NCBI GenBank assembly: GCA_007128045.1
Contig: SKYG01000022.1
Span: forward strand, 1-6,960
DNA from: Bacteroidales bacterium
GTDB taxonomy: Bacteria > Bacteroidota > Bacteroidia > Bacteroidales > UBA7960
Reading direction: 5' to 3'
Length of the DNA: 6,960 nucleotides
In this document: positions 5,524 to 6,960 of the stretch, in pieces
How positions within the stretch are numbered: the stretch's first letter is position 1
Layout of the letters: every line of letters starts with the position of its first letter
Program-made: the position numbers and the translations under genes
The notes under the pieces: generated by a model
The model's input: the letters and a program-made list of their open reading frames with translations, nothing else
Databases searched by the model: none
Told to the model about the DNA's origin: nothing

Positions 5524-6960
5524 TTATACAATGCTTGAAAACTTATCTTCTTTATGAATCAATGTCTCCCCTTTTTCAGCCATCGCCAAATGCATTTGAA
5601 CCCCCTGATGGTTCACATTCATTTCAAAAGCGCTGTTAAGATGGAAAATAGCCTTATCCTTATTTCCATTACCCAAATGTCCCAGTCCAATTAAATAATT
5701 ACAATGTATCTTATTACGTATAACCAGATTTTCTTCCCATACCAAAAGATCGGGTAAAGAAACAGCGAAATAATCGATCTTTACCTCATCAAAAAGGTGT
5801 TGTTCACCGAAGGCAATCAATTTGTTGAACCGGCGTTTGGCTTCAGCATCGTACCCAAGCTTCTTTAGTGCCAGACCCTGGTAAAAGATTTTATCTGGTT
5901 TCTGGTCATTATAGAACATGGCATCCGAAGGAACGCTAAGTCCCTTGGAGGCCTTTAGGAAGCATTGACGGGCCATGTCATGATTACCAAGTCCTTCATA
6001 ACCCAATCCCATGACATAGAAAAAGTCATTTTCCTGAGCCCCGTATAATTTTCCTTCACCAAGGCTTTCAGGATACTCCAATGTCTCTTCCATCAAGCGT
6101 ATCACGGCCTGATAATCATATGCTTCAAGTGCGTGACGCGCCAAACCAAGCCTGCAAATCTGGTATTGAGCAGGCACTTTACCTTCGCCTCCTTCCCAGG
6201 GGTGAAATTTTCGGGCTTGAATCAGTTTCCTGGCTTCTTCAAATTCTCCCAACTGATTGAGAAGGGTGACCATCTCCAGATAAAGATCATCACGATAGTT
6301 GAGGGCATCAGGGTTGCCCTGAAGGAATTTCAGCCTGAACGCATAAGGTTTGTTTAATTTCTTGTAAAGCTGGTCAAGTTCCATCACGATTCTCGCATCA
6401 GATGGATCAAGTTTATAGGCCTGTTCCAGTGCCTTTAACGCTTTCTCTTTCTCATCAAGTTTGTTGTAGAAGGCCAGCGCCAAATTGCGATGAATCCGGG
6501 GAAATGTGGGATTTGCCTTTACCGACTGCTCCCAGCAAGAGATGGCTTCCTTATATTGCCGCTTGTCGTACCAGATATTACCCAAAAGGTAAGCAGCACG
6601 CCAATCCTCTGCATGATGCTTCAATGCATCCGAAAGAAGCAATATCTCTTCAGGTTTGTTGGGGAAAAACTCACCCTCACCCCCATTACGGGCCTTCTCA
6701 TAGTAATGGAACCGGGCTCGCTCATCTCCCTTCTTTCCTGAAAACCATCCAGCATAGTAAAGGTCCATACAATCGGAGGCACAACGGTCAATACCAGATA
6801 AAATAATATCAAGTGCCTCATCCCAAAAACCAGCTGAGGCATAATCCAAAGCCAATTCACGGAAATTATTGTTAGAATCCCTCATTAAAACGAGCCATGC
6901 TTCACGTTCCTTAGAATCATTGGTCAGGAGCACCTTCTCATAAAGACATCCGACATTGAA
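5524..6960 (-). CDS. TPR-repeat protein of the DUF5107-associated type, C-terminal part (5' end beyond the right window edge)
   Basis: The frame is open from the right edge to the TAA at 5526-5524, giving 478 residues (numbered here from the edge) that are almost entirely tetratricopeptide helices. Clear TPR units include YLLGNIWYDKRQYKEAISCW (124-143) with the following NP, and NKLDEKEKALKALEQAYKLD (166-185) with the following PSDA. RKFHPWEGGEGKVPAQY (250-266), LGEGKLYGAQENDFFYVMGL (300-319), YNDQKPDKIFYQGLA (350-364) and KIDYFAVSLPDLLVWEENL (394-412) are, from memory of the family, hallmarks of the C-terminal half of DUF5107 domain-containing proteins. These are about 1000-1100 aa long with a beta-rich N-terminal domain. 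That domain is not in the window, so it is predicted, not seen. A GTG at 6933-6931 could pass for a start, but the frame continues upstream with protein-like sequence. Seven cysteines (5, 60, 64, 142, 269, 333, 420) favour a cytoplasmic location. The molecular function is unknown. Its place 17 bp before SusC suggests co-expression with glycan uptake, perhaps as a scaffold or sugar-related factor. Confidence 0.85.
   Translation of the reverse strand, partial: FNVGCLYEKVLLTNDSKEREAWLVLMRDSNNNFRELALDYASAGFWDEALDIILSGIDRCASDCMDLYYAGWFSGKKGDERARFHYYEKARNGGEGEFFPNKPEEILLLSDALKHHAEDWRAAYLLGNIWYDKRQYKEAISCWEQSVKANPTFPRIHRNLALAFYNKLDEKEKALKALEQAYKLDPSDARIVMELDQLYKKLNKPYAFRLKFLQGNPDALNYRDDLYLEMVTLLNQLGEFEEARKLIQARKFHPWEGGEGKVPAQYQICRLGLARHALEAYDYQAVIRLMEETLEYPESLGEGKLYGAQENDFFYVMGLGYEGLGNHDMARQCFLKASKGLSVPSDAMFYNDQKPDKIFYQGLALKKLGYDAEAKRRFNKLIAFGEQHLFDEVKIDYFAVSLPDLLVWEENLVIRNKIHCNYLIGLGHLGNGNKDKAIFHLNSAFEMNVNHQGVQMHLAMAEKGETLIHKEDKFSSIV

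Noticed and set aside
6402..6806. A 134-codon plus-strand open frame
   Set aside because: It is antisense to well-conserved TPR coding sequence, and its translation is low-complexity and Pro/His/Ser-rich, as expected of a shadow frame.
6931..6933. GTG that could be taken as the start codon of the TPR protein
   Set aside because: The frame stays open for the nine codons to the window edge (FNVGCLYEK), and homologues of this type are about twice as long, so the gene is cut by the window and the GTG is an internal valine.

Overview
The window comes from a member of the Bacteroidota, most likely a Bacteroidales or Marinilabiliales-type glycan degrader. The main evidence is a SusC-type TonB-dependent outer-membrane receptor next to a SusD-type surface lipoprotein, a pairing essentially confined to this phylum. 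Supporting signs are the acidic/basic residues directly after the SusD lipobox cysteine, the weak or absent Shine-Dalgarno sequences, and a base composition that looks moderately AT-rich by eye. The genus cannot be fixed from the sequence.

All four genes lie on the minus strand, so transcription runs from the right edge to the left. In that order: (i) 6960-5524 is the C-terminal 478 residues of a TPR protein of the DUF5107-associated type, whose 5' part is outside the window; (ii) 5506-2201 is a complete SusC/RagA-family receptor of 1101 aa; (iii) 2184-364 is a complete SusD/RagB-family lipoprotein of 606 aa; (iv) 333-1 is the first 111 codons of a second SusC-type receptor, cut by the left edge. 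It lacks the N-terminal carboxypeptidase-regulatory-like domain of the first receptor. The gaps are 17, 16 and 30 bp, with no terminator-like hairpin, so the four genes look like one operon. No stretch over 300 bp is gene-free, and I see no RNA gene, insertion sequence or CRISPR array.

Functionally this is the uptake core of a polysaccharide-utilization-type locus. The SusD lipoprotein would capture an oligosaccharide (or other polymer fragment) at the cell surface, and the SusC barrel would import it with TonB energy. The downstream SusC-like gene suggests a tandem SusCD-SusC'D' layout. The TPR protein is cysteine-rich compared with the exported proteins and is probably cytoplasmic. No carbohydrate-active enzyme and no regulator (hybrid two-component, ECF sigma/anti-sigma or AraC type) lies in the window, so the substrate cannot be assigned.

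The locus is a recognisable type rather than a clearly new system. The points worth following are the co-transcribed DUF5107/TPR protein of unknown role, the short second receptor, an in-frame 9-bp tandem duplication that doubles the SusD stop codon, and a shared TAAAA element before three start codons.
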